Shown: piece after piece, positions 35,246 through 44,051 of the stretch
Layout of the letters: each line of letters opens with the position of its first letter
Position numbering within the stretch: the stretch's first letter is position 1
Source of the DNA: Pseudomonas sp. B20(2017)
GTDB lineage: Bacteria; Pseudomonadota; Gammaproteobacteria; Pseudomonadales; Pseudomonadaceae
Reading direction: 5' to 3'
DNA: 64,000 nucleotides
NCBI RefSeq assembly: GCF_002113125.1
Contig: NZ_NEJP01000001.1
Span: 248,001 to 312,000 of the forward strand
Translations under genes and position numbers: made by a program
The notes under the pieces: model-generated
What the model saw: the letters and a program-made list of their open reading frames with translations, nothing else
Told to the model about the DNA's origin: nothing
Database searches by the model: none

Positions 35246-35661
35246 AGATGAGACCTCTGCGGGAATTGGAGAATCTGTGCTCGAATGCCTGAGCTTAGCC
35301 ACGGAAGCGGGCGCAGGAGAAGCGCAATTTCTGCCAAATCCTCGACCGGGTTGTACAGCGACACAGTTTTTATCAAAGTTTTTTTAATCGACCGTTCGGT
35401 CAATTAACGTCTCGCTCCGTTCTCCGACCGCGCCGGCGCCAGCCCACGGTTTCGTTGGGCTTGGGATTCAATTGTTAAGCGACATCTCTAGTCCGCGGCT
35501 TTTCCCTGATTGACCACGCCTGCCTACTTCGTACGGCCTCGAACATTAATCCGGCCTTACCAAGATGATGGCACTTTGATATACACCCCGCCATTACCCG
35601 CCTCACAACAAGATCCTCGGTTCACGAGGACATCCTCTCTCTCATCCTAAGGAGCACATTG
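35246..35661. other. Intergenic region, about 416 bases
   Basis: Holds the upstream regions of aceK and of the chemoreceptor gene and a strong palindrome (35384-35407). No gene seen. Confidence 0.5.
35384..35407. promoter_or_regulatory. TetR/RutR-like operator palindrome
   Basis: A 24-base palindrome with one mismatched pair: outer arms TTAAT/ATTAA, inner arms GACCG/CGGTC around TT. The inner part resembles operators of TetR-family proteins such as RutR (TTGACC-like half sites). It lies about 139 bases upstream of aceK and about 255 upstream of the chemoreceptor gene. No TetR gene is nearby. Confidence 0.5.
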
Positions 35662-37287
35662 ATGTCTATCCGGAATCTGCGCATCGGTTTGCGCGCCAGT
35701 TTGTGTTTTGCCGTTCTGGCCAGTCTGCTGGTGGTGGTCGGCCTGTTCGGCCTGGGCCAGATGAAAACCCTGCGCGAGAGCGCGGCGGTGATCGAGGAGT
35801 CGTGGATGCCCAGCATCGAAAGCATCCATGACACAGCGGCGAACATCGCCAGCATCCGTCTCGAATCCCTGCGCCTTATCACCAGCACCCAGGCTAACGT
35901 TCGCGAACGCAGCAAAGGCCTTCTCACCGCGCAACGCCAGGAATTGCTCAAGCGCCTCGACGATCACAAGGCCCTGATCGCCAATGAACAGGAGCGGGCA
36001 ATGCTGGAAGGTCTGAGCGCCGATACGGCCAAGTACCTGAGCATCCTCGACCAGATCATCAAACAGATCGACGCCGGGCAGAACGATCAGGCCTACGCGC
36101 GCCTGACCAATGAACTGGCGCCCCAGGGATCGGTGCTCGACAAGACCCTGGAGCAGATGATCAGCCTCAATCAGCAAGGCGCGGATGTCGCGGCCAGGTC
36201 CGCGGCGGCGATGTACCAGCAGGCGCTGTGGATCGTCGCCACGATCATCGTCATCGCCCTGATTGCCACGTTACTGCTGGCCTGGCTGCTGACACGCAGC
36301 ATCACCGCGCCGATCAATCAGGCACTGAACGTGGCACGGCGAATTGCTTCGGGAGACCTCAGCGGTCGCATCGACAGCGTAGGCCGGGACGAAGCGGCGC
36401 AGTTGCTCGATGCACTGAGCGAGATGCAGAGCAATCTGCGCTCGACCATTCGCGGCATCAGCGAGTCGGCCCAGCAACTGGCCTCCGCCGCCGAGGAAAT
36501 GAGTTCGGTGATGGAACAAAGCACCCGCGGGTTGCAACAGCAGAACGACCAGATCGAACAGGCCGCCACGGCGGTCACCGAGATGAGCAAAGCGGTCGAT
36601 GAAGTGGCCGCCAATGCGGTGTCCAGCGCCGAGGCGTCCGAAGCCTCGAACGAAGACAGCAAACACGGGCACGTGCAGGTCAGCGAGACCATCAGTTCGA
36701 TTCAGGAACTGGTCAGCGCGGTGCTGGGTGCGTCCGAACAGGCCGAGGGCCTTGCGACTCAGGCCCAGGACATCAGCAAGGTGCTGGAGGTGATTCGCGG
36801 CATCGCCGGGCAGACTAACCTGCTGGCCCTGAACGCCGCCATTGAAGCGGCGCGGGCCGGTGAGGCCGGACGCGGGTTTGCGGTGGTCGCCGACGAGGTT
36901 CGCTCGCTGGCCCAGCGCACGCAGAACTCCACCGAAGAAATCGAGCTGATGATCAGCAGCATCCAGCAAGGCACCGGAGCCACCGTCGGCGCCTTGCAAA
37001 ACAGCGCCGAGCAGGCCAGCCAAACCCTGCGCCGGGCCAACAGCGCCGGCCATGCACTGGAGAAAATCACCGCGTCGATTTCGCAGATCAACCAGCGCAA
37101 TCTGGTGATCGCCAGCGCCGCCGAGCAACAGGCACTGGTGGCCCGGGAAGTCGACGAAAATCTGGTGACCATCCGCGATCTGTCGACCCAGACCGCTGCC
37201 GGCGCCACCCAGACGTCTGCCGCCAGTCAGGAACTGTCGCGTCTGGCCGTCGACCTCAACGGTCTGGTGACGCGCTTCGTGCTCTGA
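35662..37287 (+). CDS. Methyl-accepting chemotaxis protein
   Basis: A 541-residue inner-membrane chemoreceptor: one N-terminal membrane helix, a periplasmic four-helix-bundle domain (about residues 30-190), a second membrane helix ([21 protein letters not shown]), a HAMP domain ([21 protein letters not shown]) and a cytoplasmic signalling domain whose tip reads [21 protein letters not shown]. Ligand unknown. ATG 35662 has AAGGAG upstream; the previous codon TTG is less likely. No C-terminal CheR-binding pentapeptide is visible. Confidence 0.9.
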   Translation: MSIRNLRIGLRASLCFAVLASLLVVVGLFGLGQMKTLRESAAVIEESWMPSIESIHDTAANIASIRLESLRLITSTQANVRERSKGLLTAQRQELLKRLDDHKALIANEQERAMLEGLSADTAKYLSILDQIIKQIDAGQNDQAYARLTNELAPQGSVLDKTLEQMISLNQQGADVAARSAAAMYQQALWIVATIIVIALIATLLLAWLLTRSITAPINQALNVARRIASGDLSGRIDSVGRDEAAQLLDALSEMQSNLRSTIRGISESAQQLASAAEEMSSVMEQSTRGLQQQNDQIEQAATAVTEMSKAVDEVAANAVSSAEASEASNEDSKHGHVQVSETISSIQELVSAVLGASEQAEGLATQAQDISKVLEVIRGIAGQTNLLALNAAIEAARAGEAGRGFAVVADEVRSLAQRTQNSTEEIELMISSIQQGTGATVGALQNSAEQASQTLRRANSAGHALEKITASISQINQRNLVIASAAEQQALVAREVDENLVTIRDLSTQTAAGATQTSAASQELSRLAVDLNGLVTRFVL

Positions 37288-37371
37288 CGGGAAAATTAAA
37301 TGCCCGATTAGCGGTTGCCATCGTCAGGGCGCTCGGCAACACTCTCGTCCCGATCAAGGAAGGAGTGGCCC

Positions 37372-38280
37372 GTGAGCCCTGTCGATATTTTCCGCATGTT
37401 GTCGCTGGCTGCGATCTGGGGTGCGAGCTTCCTGTTCATGCGCATCATCGCCCCCGCGATCGGTACGGTTCCGACCGGATTCTTTCGGGTTTCGATTGCT
37501 GCCGTCGGTCTGCTGGTGATCCTCGGTCTGATGCGCATCAGCTGGGACTTCAAAGGCAAGCTCAAGACCGTGATGCTGTTGGGCGTGATCAACTCGGGCC
37601 TCCCGGCAACCATGTACTCCGTCGCCGCTCAGGTTCTGCCCGCCGGGTATTCGGCGATCTTCAACGCCACCACGCCATTGATGGGGGTGTTGATCGGCGG
37701 ACTGTTCTTCAGTGAACGACTCACGGTGGCCAAACTGACCGGCGTTTTCCTCGGACTGCTGGGGGTGGGTGTTCTGACCCGGGCAGGCCCGGTAGCGTTT
37801 GATCTGACATTGCTGATGGGGGCTCTCGCCTGCCTGCTCGCAACCACCTGCTATGGCTTCGCCGGGTTCCTTGCCCGACGCTGGCTGGATCAGGCCGGCG
37901 GGCTCGACAGTCGTCTGTCGGCGCTGGGCAGCATGCTCGGTGCGACCCTGTTTCTGTTGCCGCTGTTCGGTTACAGCGTCATCACCCAGCCGCCGGTGAG
38001 CTGGGGTGGCTGGAATGTCTGGCTGTCGCTGCTGGGCCTCGGTCTGGGCTGCACCGCGTTTGCCTACATCATTTATTTCCGCCTGCTGAGTTCCATCGGG
38101 CCAGTGAAGTCGATGACGGTGACCTTCATGATTCCGCCGTTCGGCGTCTTGTGGGGGGCGCTGTTTCTCGATGAACCGCTGTCGATGGCCCACTTGTATG
38201 GCGGGGTATTGATCGCGATTGCGCTGTGGCTGGTGTTGAAACCCGCTGCGGTGAAGCCGGCAGAAATCGCCACTCGCTGA
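37372..38280 (+). CDS. DMT-family (EamA) transporter
   Basis: A 302-residue membrane protein with ten hydrophobic segments in two EamA repeats, beginning VSPVDIFRMLSLAAIWGASF. GTG 37372 is chosen because GGAG sits 6 bases upstream; the longer frame starting at 37315 lacks one. Probable metabolite exporter; substrate unknown. It converges on another DMT gene with only a terminator between. Confidence 0.85.
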   Translation: MSPVDIFRMLSLAAIWGASFLFMRIIAPAIGTVPTGFFRVSIAAVGLLVILGLMRISWDFKGKLKTVMLLGVINSGLPATMYSVAAQVLPAGYSAIFNATTPLMGVLIGGLFFSERLTVAKLTGVFLGLLGVGVLTRAGPVAFDLTLLMGALACLLATTCYGFAGFLARRWLDQAGGLDSRLSALGSMLGATLFLLPLFGYSVITQPPVSWGGWNVWLSLLGLGLGCTAFAYIIYFRLLSSIGPVKSMTVTFMIPPFGVLWGALFLDEPLSMAHLYGGVLIAIALWLVLKPAAVKPAEIATR

Positions 38281-38293
38281 TTCGCAGATGCAC

Positions 38294-38325
38294 AAAGGCC
38301 CGGGAGTCTCCTCCCGGGCCTTTTT
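38294..38325. terminator. Terminator between two convergent DMT genes
   Basis: Perfect stem AAAGGCCCGGGAG / CTCCCGGGCCTTT with a 4-base loop and T-run on the plus strand; usable in both directions. Confidence 0.9.
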
Positions 38326-38337
38326 CATGCGCGGCGG

Positions 38338-39201
38338 TTACGCCGACTTACGGAACACGAACACCAGACCGACGATGATCAACAGCATTCCCAGCACGCT
38401 CAACGCGGCCAGGCGATTGCCGAAGATCAGGTAATCCATCACCGCCGTTACGGCCGGCACCAGATAGAACAGGCTGGTGACATTCACCAGATTGCCCTGG
38501 GCGATCAGCCGGTAAAGCAGCAACGTCGCCAGCACCGACACCACCAATCCCATCCACAACACCGGCACGATGAAACCGGCGCTGTGCTCGAAGTGGAACG
38601 GCTGAAACGGCACGAAAATCCCGCACAGCAACAGCCCCGCCAGATACTGCACCGGCAGCGTGCCGAGAGGGTTGTCGGTGATGCGCTTCTGCATGATCGA
38701 GCCGAAGGTCATGCTCGCCAACGCCAGCAGACCGAACAGCATCCCCGCCAGCGACATCCCGGCCAGACCGATGCCCTGGTAAACCACCATGATCAGACCG
38801 GCAAATCCCAGCGCCAGACCAAAGATCCGGCTCGCCGAGCGCTGCCGCTCCATGATCACCACCGTCAGGATCGGCTGCACGCCCATGATGGTCGCCATCA
38901 CGCCGGGCGTGACTTTCAGATCCAGCGCCAGCAGATAAAAGATCTGATAGGCCCCCAACAGCACCACGCCGGTGGCCGTCGCGTACAGCATCGGCTTGCC
39001 GCCCTTGGGCAACCTCAACTTGAGCAACGGCACCAGCAGCATTAGCCCGCACAGGGCAATCACAAAACGGATCAACAGAAAGGCAAAGGGCGAAGCGTGG
39101 GCCAGCCCCCACTTGGAGAAGATCGCCCCGCTGCTCCACAGCAGAACGAACAGGCTCGTGGACGCCGCCGCGAGCGCGGATTTTTTCGAAAGGACAAACA
39201 T
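38338..39201 (-). CDS. DMT-family (EamA) transporter
   Basis: A 287-residue membrane protein with two EamA repeats, starting MFVLSKKSALAAASTSLFVL and with the family pattern LLWSSGAIFSKWGLAHASPF. Ribosome site AGGTGG lies before ATG 39201. Probable exporter, substrate unknown. The upstream 450 bases hold a Val/Pro-rich open frame and an operator-like palindrome described separately. Confidence 0.85.
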   Translation of the reverse strand: MFVLSKKSALAAASTSLFVLLWSSGAIFSKWGLAHASPFAFLLIRFVIALCGLMLLVPLLKLRLPKGGKPMLYATATGVVLLGAYQIFYLLALDLKVTPGVMATIMGVQPILTVVIMERQRSASRIFGLALGFAGLIMVVYQGIGLAGMSLAGMLFGLLALASMTFGSIMQKRITDNPLGTLPVQYLAGLLLCGIFVPFQPFHFEHSAGFIVPVLWMGLVVSVLATLLLYRLIAQGNLVNVTSLFYLVPAVTAVMDYLIFGNRLAALSVLGMLLIIVGLVFVFRKSA

Positions 39202-39651
39202 GAATACCACCTGTAGTCAGGCAAATAGCCAACTCAGCCGAAGCTGAAATTCAGTAGGTTTTTTCAGGCGGGCACAGGGGTCAGCAGAAAACGCTGATCA
39301 GCCCGAAACGCCAACGCCCGGCGGTGATACGACTGCGCACACCGGCGTGCTACTGACAGGTGGAGGGTAATGACTGATCTGCACAGGCTGCTGATTCCCG
39401 CACGGCACGACGCCAGCGTTGACCGCTGAATCGACTACCGCGTTGATGAGGGATGCAGGCATCTGGGCTGATCTTTTTTGAAGGGTTGGAAGGTGAGTCA
39501 TGCGACTCACGAGCGCCGACTATAACCAGCGCGGGACATGGATTGCAATGACTTGGACAAAGGGCCAGTAGCGACAGGCAGGAGGCAGGCTTATAGGCTC
39601 GTTTGCAATTGCAACGACCATTGATGGGGGACATGGAATGCGCGAGATCAT
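39202..39651. other. Intergenic region, about 450 bases
   Basis: No gene I can support. A 70-codon minus-strand frame (39298-39510) has no ribosome site; a palindrome lies at 39493-39510 and TTGCAATTGCAA at 39603-39614. The right part is AT-richer and leads into the GNAT-like insert. Confidence 0.4.
39493..39510. promoter_or_regulatory. Operator-like palindrome
   Basis: GTGAGTC - ATGC - GACTCAC, 7-bp perfect arms, located between the DMT gene and the GNAT-like gene. Confidence 0.35.
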
Positions 39652-40185
39652 ATGCCAAGGGAACGGAATCATCTGCGGTATCAGTTGTACAAATCGCAAG
39701 CCAGGAAGTACGCGGGCATCACTTTCGCAAAGCTGCAAGAAGACCTGGAGCAAAAAGGGATCGTAGATGTCGATCACTCCAGAGTTCGTTTCGAAGCTAT
39801 CGACGCTTTGGCACTGAATGCCTATGAACAATGGCTGGACCCTTATTTCTCCTGGCAGGAAGTTGTCAGGTGGAAGGCCAGAGAACCACTGGGATTCGAT
39901 TTAGCAATCTGGTTTGATCATGAGCTATGCGGACTCTGCTTTGCGAACCCGAACCAGAGCCGATTGAGAGTAAAAATCGTGCGCCTGGAAGGAAAGCCGG
40001 GAAACGATCACCCGCTCAAGAGCCGAATCGCAACATTTGCCTTGACCGCCGTGACTCACTTCGCGCGAATCGTAGGCAGCAAGCAAATCGAAATTCAGGA
40101 GCCTGTTCCCGGAGTAATACCGCTTTATCGGCAACTGGGGTTTGAGTTCGACTCGGAAGGTCGTCTTGTGAAGCCCATTGACTAA
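39652..40185 (+). CDS. GNAT-like N-acetyltransferase-fold protein of unknown role
   Basis: A 177-residue soluble protein. The C-terminal half has GNAT-like order: strand (LGFDLAIWFDHELCGLCFANP), strand (LRVKIVRLEG), helix (LKSRIATFALTAVTHFARIVG), strand (KQIEIQEP) and the ending PGVIPLYRQLGFEFD typical of GNAT beta5-beta7. The usual acetyl-CoA pyrophosphate loop (R/Q-x-x-G-x-G/A) is not evident before the helix, so activity is uncertain. Codon use is clearly more AT-rich than in neighbours (many AAA, GAA, GTA-type codons), a sign of transfer. No good ribosome site: the ATG at 39652 is preceded by only GCGAG. A small gene follows 48 bases later. Confidence 0.65.
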   Translation: MPRERNHLRYQLYKSQARKYAGITFAKLQEDLEQKGIVDVDHSRVRFEAIDALALNAYEQWLDPYFSWQEVVRWKAREPLGFDLAIWFDHELCGLCFANPNQSRLRVKIVRLEGKPGNDHPLKSRIATFALTAVTHFARIVGSKQIEIQEPVPGVIPLYRQLGFEFDSEGRLVKPID

Positions 40186-40233
40186 GTCTAGTATCGAATC
40201 ACTGTTCATTAAATGATCAACGCCGGAGACGCC

Positions 40234-40413
40234 ATGAAAGCTGTCGCTGAGAACAAAGCGCCAGGCGCCAAATTGACCAGGGCCAAAGAAAAGCGCTCTG
40301 CTGGAGAATTATCTGAAAAGGAGTTACTCCGAATCAGAGAGGCGTTGGCTAATCCAGCAGCGGAAGAGCCGGGAGGTGTTCTCGCCGGCGCATCCTTTAC
40401 CTTCCCCGCATAA
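40234..40413 (+). CDS. Small charged protein downstream of the GNAT-like gene
   Basis: A 59-residue protein, Lys/Glu-rich and probably helical (LTRAKEKRSAGELSEKELLRIREALANP), ending in a Gly/Phe tail (GGVLAGASFTFPA). ATG 40234 with GGAG 5 bases upstream is preferred over an in-frame ATG at 40213. It shares the AT-richer composition of the preceding gene and ends at a strong terminator, so both probably came in as one unit. Not recognised; antitoxin-like size is suggestive only. Confidence 0.55.
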   Translation: MKAVAENKAPGAKLTRAKEKRSAGELSEKELLRIREALANPAAEEPGGVLAGASFTFPA

Positions 40414-40440
40414 AAAAACCGCTCGAACGAGCGGTTTTTT
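40412..40440. terminator. Bidirectional terminator
   Basis: AAAAAAACCGCTC - GAAC - GAGCGGTTTTTT, A- and T-runs on both sides; ends the small-protein gene and the convergent lpxO. Confidence 0.9.
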
Positions 40441-40456
40441 GTTTCTGCATCCAGCC

Positions 40457-41395
40457 TCAACCAAACAGCCAATACCCCAGCAACGTCAACACCACCACCG
40501 CCAGCACCGGCCGCATTACGCGATAGGCCTTCGGATTGCGACGTTTCCACTGTTTGACCCCACCGCTGAACTTGTCGCTGAAATTCTTGGTCCAGGCATA
40601 AGCCTGGTTGATCCCGCCAACACGTTCGTCGTCGAGGTTCTGCGGTGCAGTGGCGCGCCCCAGCCAGGCGCTGATGAAGCGGTTGATGCGGGTCATGAGA
40701 CGATTGCTCAGCGGCCGCTCGATGTCGCAGAACAGGATGACCCGGGTCTTGTCGGTTTCGTTCTTGACCCAGTGCACGTAGGTCTCGTCGAACATCACGT
40801 CTTCACCGTCGCGCCAGGCGTAGACCTGACCGTCGACGAAAATCCGGCAATCGTCGGAGTTCGGCGTCGACAGACCAAGGTGATAACGCAGGGAACCGGC
40901 GAACGGATCGCGGTGCGGGTTCAAATGGCTGCCGCCCGGCAACAACGCAAACATCGCGCCTTTGACATTGGGGATGGCACTGACCAGCGCCACGGTTTTC
41001 GGGCACAGGGCTTCGGCCGATGGCAGCGGTTTGTCGTACCACTTGAGGTAGAAACGCTTCCAGCCCTTCTTGAAGAACGAGCCGAAACCGGCGTCGTTGT
41101 TCTTCTCGGCGGCGCGAATGTAGCCCTCGTCGAACAGGTGCATGGCTTCGTCGCGGATGGTTTCCCAGTTATCGCGGAGCACGTCCAGCTCCGGGAATTT
41201 GCTGCGATCCAGATAGGGCTTGGATGGCACACCGGAGAACAGGTACATCAAAGCGTTGTAGGGCGCGAACAGCGCCGAATGGTTGACGAACTGACGCAGC
41301 ACCGGCAAACGCGCCTTGCCGCGCAAATGCACGTAGAGGATGCTGCCCACGAACAGCAGCAACACCGACACCTTGGCGGCTAACGGAAAGGTCAT
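40457..41395 (-). CDS. lpxO: Lipid A hydroxylase LpxO
   Basis: A 312-residue membrane-anchored dioxygenase of the aspartyl/asparaginyl beta-hydroxylase family. N-terminal and C-terminal membrane segments (VLLLFVGSILYVHL and AVVVLTLLGYWLFG) bracket a cytoplasmic Fe(II)/2-oxoglutarate domain: HRD (H161, D163 in LNPHRDPF) plus the late His of YVHWVKN and the Arg of KTRVILFCD. Length and features match LpxO, which puts a 2-hydroxyl on the secondary acyl chain of lipid A. Start ATG 41395 with AAGGAG upstream. Confidence 0.9.
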   Translation of the reverse strand: MTFPLAAKVSVLLLFVGSILYVHLRGKARLPVLRQFVNHSALFAPYNALMYLFSGVPSKPYLDRSKFPELDVLRDNWETIRDEAMHLFDEGYIRAAEKNNDAGFGSFFKKGWKRFYLKWYDKPLPSAEALCPKTVALVSAIPNVKGAMFALLPGGSHLNPHRDPFAGSLRYHLGLSTPNSDDCRIFVDGQVYAWRDGEDVMFDETYVHWVKNETDKTRVILFCDIERPLSNRLMTRINRFISAWLGRATAPQNLDDERVGGINQAYAWTKNFSDKFSGGVKQWKRRNPKAYRVMRPVLAVVVLTLLGYWLFG

Positions 41396-41582
41396 CAACA
41401 ACTCCTTGAAAAAAGACAACGCTGCGCAATGCCATTTACCCGACATGGCAGCCGGCCATGATAAACATTACCGGCTTCGGGAAACACCCGCCCGTTTCAG
41501 GATTCACTGTTAAGGATTGCGCAACAAAGCACTTCTTAACATAACGATCCTGAACCTTGGCTGACCTGAATCAACACGCCAC

Positions 41583-42557
41583 TTACTGCTGGTTTTCCTG
41601 TTCGGTGAACAGATCGCTGAACAACATGCTCGACAGATAACGCTCCCCGGAGTCGGGCAGTACCACGACGATGGTCTTGCCCTGCATTTCCGGGGTTTCC
41701 GCCAGGCGCACCGCCACCGACATGGCCGCACCGCAGGAAATCCCGCACAGAATCCCCTCCTCCTGCATCAGGCGCAGGGCCATGGCCTTGGATTCGTCAT
41801 CCGTCACCAACTCGACCCGGTCAACCATCGACAGATCAAGGTTCTTCGGCACGAAACCGGCACCGATGCCCTGAATCTTGTGCGGGCTCGGCTTGATCTC
41901 TTCGCCCGCCAGCGCTTGGGTAATCACCGGCGAAGACACGGGTTCCACCGCCACCGACAGAATCGGTTTGCCCGCCGTATTCTTGATATACCGCGACACA
42001 CCGGTAATGGTTCCGCCGGTACCGACGCCTGCCACCAGCACGTCAATGGCGCCATCGGTGTCGTTCCAGATTTCCGGTCCGGTGGTCTTTTCGTGGATGG
42101 CCGGGTTGGCCGGGTTATCGAACTGGGCCGGCATGAAATATTTGCCCGCATCGCTGGCGACGATCTCCGCAGCCTTCTCGATCGCGCCCTTCATGCCTTT
42201 GGCCGGCTCGGTCAGCACCAGCTCGGCGCCCAGCGCCTTGAGCACCTTGCGCCGCTCGATGCTCATCGAGGCCGGCATGGTCAGCAGCAATTTGTAACCG
42301 CGAGCGGCAGCAACAAATGCCAGGCCGATGCCGGTGTTGCCGGAGGTCGGCTCGACAATGGTCATGCCCGGCTTGAGTTTGCCGCTGCTTTCAGCGTCCC
42401 AGATCATGTTGGCGCCAATCCGGCACTTGACCGAGTAGCCCGGGTTGCGACCTTCGATCTTGGCCAGAATGGTCACGCCACGGGGCGCGATGCGATTGAT
42501 CTGCACCAGCGGCGTGTTGCCGATGGAATGGGCATTGTCAGCAAAAATACGGCTCAT
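41583..42557 (-). CDS. cysK: Cysteine synthase A
   Basis: A 324-residue PLP enzyme that makes cysteine from O-acetylserine and sulfide. Lys44 in [12 protein letters not shown] binds PLP, TSGNTG (71-76) holds the substrate, and [13 protein letters not shown] is the phosphate loop. The C-terminus ends in QENQQ rather than the CysE-docking type seen in enterics. Single gene; ribosome site AAGGA before the ATG. Confidence 0.95.
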   Translation of the reverse strand: MSRIFADNAHSIGNTPLVQINRIAPRGVTILAKIEGRNPGYSVKCRIGANMIWDAESSGKLKPGMTIVEPTSGNTGIGLAFVAAARGYKLLLTMPASMSIERRKVLKALGAELVLTEPAKGMKGAIEKAAEIVASDAGKYFMPAQFDNPANPAIHEKTTGPEIWNDTDGAIDVLVAGVGTGGTITGVSRYIKNTAGKPILSVAVEPVSSPVITQALAGEEIKPSPHKIQGIGAGFVPKNLDLSMVDRVELVTDDESKAMALRLMQEEGILCGISCGAAMSVAVRLAETPEMQGKTIVVVLPDSGERYLSSMLFSDLFTEQENQQ

Positions 42558-42685
42558 GGCTGGGTCCTTGTGCAGCGTTGAATTCAGCCTTCCAAGGTAA
42601 GCCTGTTGCCCCTGTCAGTCCAGTCGGGCCGAACGTCTGCGGCGGGCGGCAGTCAATCGCTTTACACCGTTCAGGATTTGCTGCC

Positions 42686-43762
42686 ATGAAGCGTCGCTAC
42701 CGCTGGCCGTTGTGGGTTCTCACCACTATCGTGGTGTTGCTGGTCGCCCTGCACATCGCCCTGCCCTACCTCGTGCGTGACTATCTGAATGACAAACTGG
42801 CCAACATGGGCGATTACCGCGGCCAGATCACCGACGTTGATCTGGCGCTCTGGCGCGGGGCCTACAAGATCAACGGCCTGAAAATCGTCAAGGTTGACGG
42901 CAAGGTGCCGGTGCCGTTCGTCGATGCGCCGCTGATCGACCTGTCCGTCAGCTGGCATTCGCTCTGGTACGACCATGCCGTGGTGGCGCAGGTAAAGTTC
43001 TTCAGACCACAAGTGAACTTCGTCGATGGTGGGGCCGACAAGCAGAATTCCCAGACCGGTCAGGGCACCGACTGGCGCGCGCAGTTGGGCAAATTGCTGC
43101 CGATCACCCTCGACGAAGTACAGATCAACGATGGCCGCATCAGCTTTCGCAACTTCAACTCCAAACCACCGGTGAACATGAATGCAACCAACGTCGACGC
43201 CAGCATTTATAACCTGACCAACGTGGTCGACAAGGAGGGCAAACGCGACGCTCGCTTCGAAGGCAAGGCTCTGCTGCTGGGCCATGCCCCGCTGGAAACC
43301 ACAGCCACCTTCGACCCCTTGAGCAATTTCGAAGACTTCGAATTTCGCCTGCGGGCCCGGGACATCGAACTAAAACGCATGAACGACTTCGCCTCGGCCT
43401 ACGGCAAATTCGACTTCAACGCCGGCCACGGCGATGTGGTCATCGAAGCCGCCGCCACCAAGGGCCAGCTCAAGGGCTACATCAAACCGCTGCTGCGCGA
43501 CGTCGACGTATTCAACTGGCAGCAGGATGTCGAGAACAAGAACAAGGGGATCTTCCGCTCGATCTGGGAAGCACTGGTCGGCGGCACCGAAACCGTGCTG
43601 AAAAACCAGGGCAAGAACCAGTTCGCCACCCGGGTCGAACTCAGTGGCAGCGTACACCAGCAGGATATCAGCGCGTTCGAAGCGTTTTTGCAGATTTTGC
43701 GCAATGGATTCATCCAGGCCTTCAATGCCCGGTATGAACGGCCGAAGCCGGATGCGGGTTAG
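42686..43762 (+). CDS. DUF748-family protein
   Basis: A 358-residue protein with an N-terminal membrane anchor (RWPLWVLTTIVVLLVALHIALP) and a large periplasmic region of the DUF748 type (VDVDLALWRGAYKI-like opening; SVSWHSLWYDHAVVAQVKFFRPQVNFV; VQINDGRISFRNFNSKPPVNM). The family is AsmA-like, thought to bridge inner and outer membranes for lipid or envelope traffic; role here unproven. ATG 42686 chosen because AGGA lies upstream and the membrane anchor starts at once. Confidence 0.85.
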   Translation: MKRRYRWPLWVLTTIVVLLVALHIALPYLVRDYLNDKLANMGDYRGQITDVDLALWRGAYKINGLKIVKVDGKVPVPFVDAPLIDLSVSWHSLWYDHAVVAQVKFFRPQVNFVDGGADKQNSQTGQGTDWRAQLGKLLPITLDEVQINDGRISFRNFNSKPPVNMNATNVDASIYNLTNVVDKEGKRDARFEGKALLLGHAPLETTATFDPLSNFEDFEFRLRARDIELKRMNDFASAYGKFDFNAGHGDVVIEAAATKGQLKGYIKPLLRDVDVFNWQQDVENKNKGIFRSIWEALVGGTETVLKNQGKNQFATRVELSGSVHQQDISAFEAFLQILRNGFIQAFNARYERPKPDAG

Positions 43763-43877
43763 CGCACTGCGTGAGCGCATCCAGATACAAGGTGTCTGCG
43801 CCGATCTGAATTTCTTGGGCGACATCGGTTCCGATCCTCTAATCAGACAGGTTCAGCAGGCTACTTCCAAACCGATG

Positions 43878-43937
43878 GTCTCTGAATGCTGGCCTCGTGC
43901 CGAAACTGAGTCAACATGTGACGCCCCATTCAGAGAC
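43878..43937. other. Structured intergenic element
   Basis: A perfect 11-bp inverted repeat (GTCTCTGAATG / CATTCAGAGAC) whose arms are 38 bases apart, in the gap between DUF748 and the MoxR gene. There is no T-run after it, so it is not a terminator. It could be part of a small RNA or a decayed repeat. Confidence 0.3.
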
Positions 43938-43954
43938 TGAATAAGCCGTCTGCG

Positions 43955-43984
43955 TTCACAGTCGACCGGGCCGCGCGTTATAGT
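43955..43984 (+). promoter_or_regulatory. Sigma-70 promoter of the MoxR-VWA operon
   Basis: TTCACA, 17 bases, then TTATAGT, about 70 bases upstream of the MoxR start. Confidence 0.5.
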
Positions 43985-44051
43985 CGGGCATCCGATTATT
44001 TCGTCCCCGCCCTGCCCGTTCAGGTCGGCGTTACCGTTCGAGGATTAGCAG

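Noticed and set aside
35570..35590. TGGCAC-N5-TATAC as a sigma-54 promoter for the chemoreceptor gene
   Set aside because: The -12 element lacks the required TTGC/GC, so it does not match.
39298..39510. 70-codon frame upstream of the DMT gene as a gene
   Set aside because: No ribosome site and no recognised similarity; kept only as a low-interest observation.
39652..40413. GNAT-like pair as a classical GNAT toxin-antitoxin module
   Set aside because: The antitoxin normally comes first and carries a ribbon-helix-helix domain; neither holds here, so only a loose analogy is offered.
43644..43940. 98-codon frame past the DUF748 stop as a gene
   Set aside because: It overlaps DUF748 in another frame, has no start signal and no recognised family.
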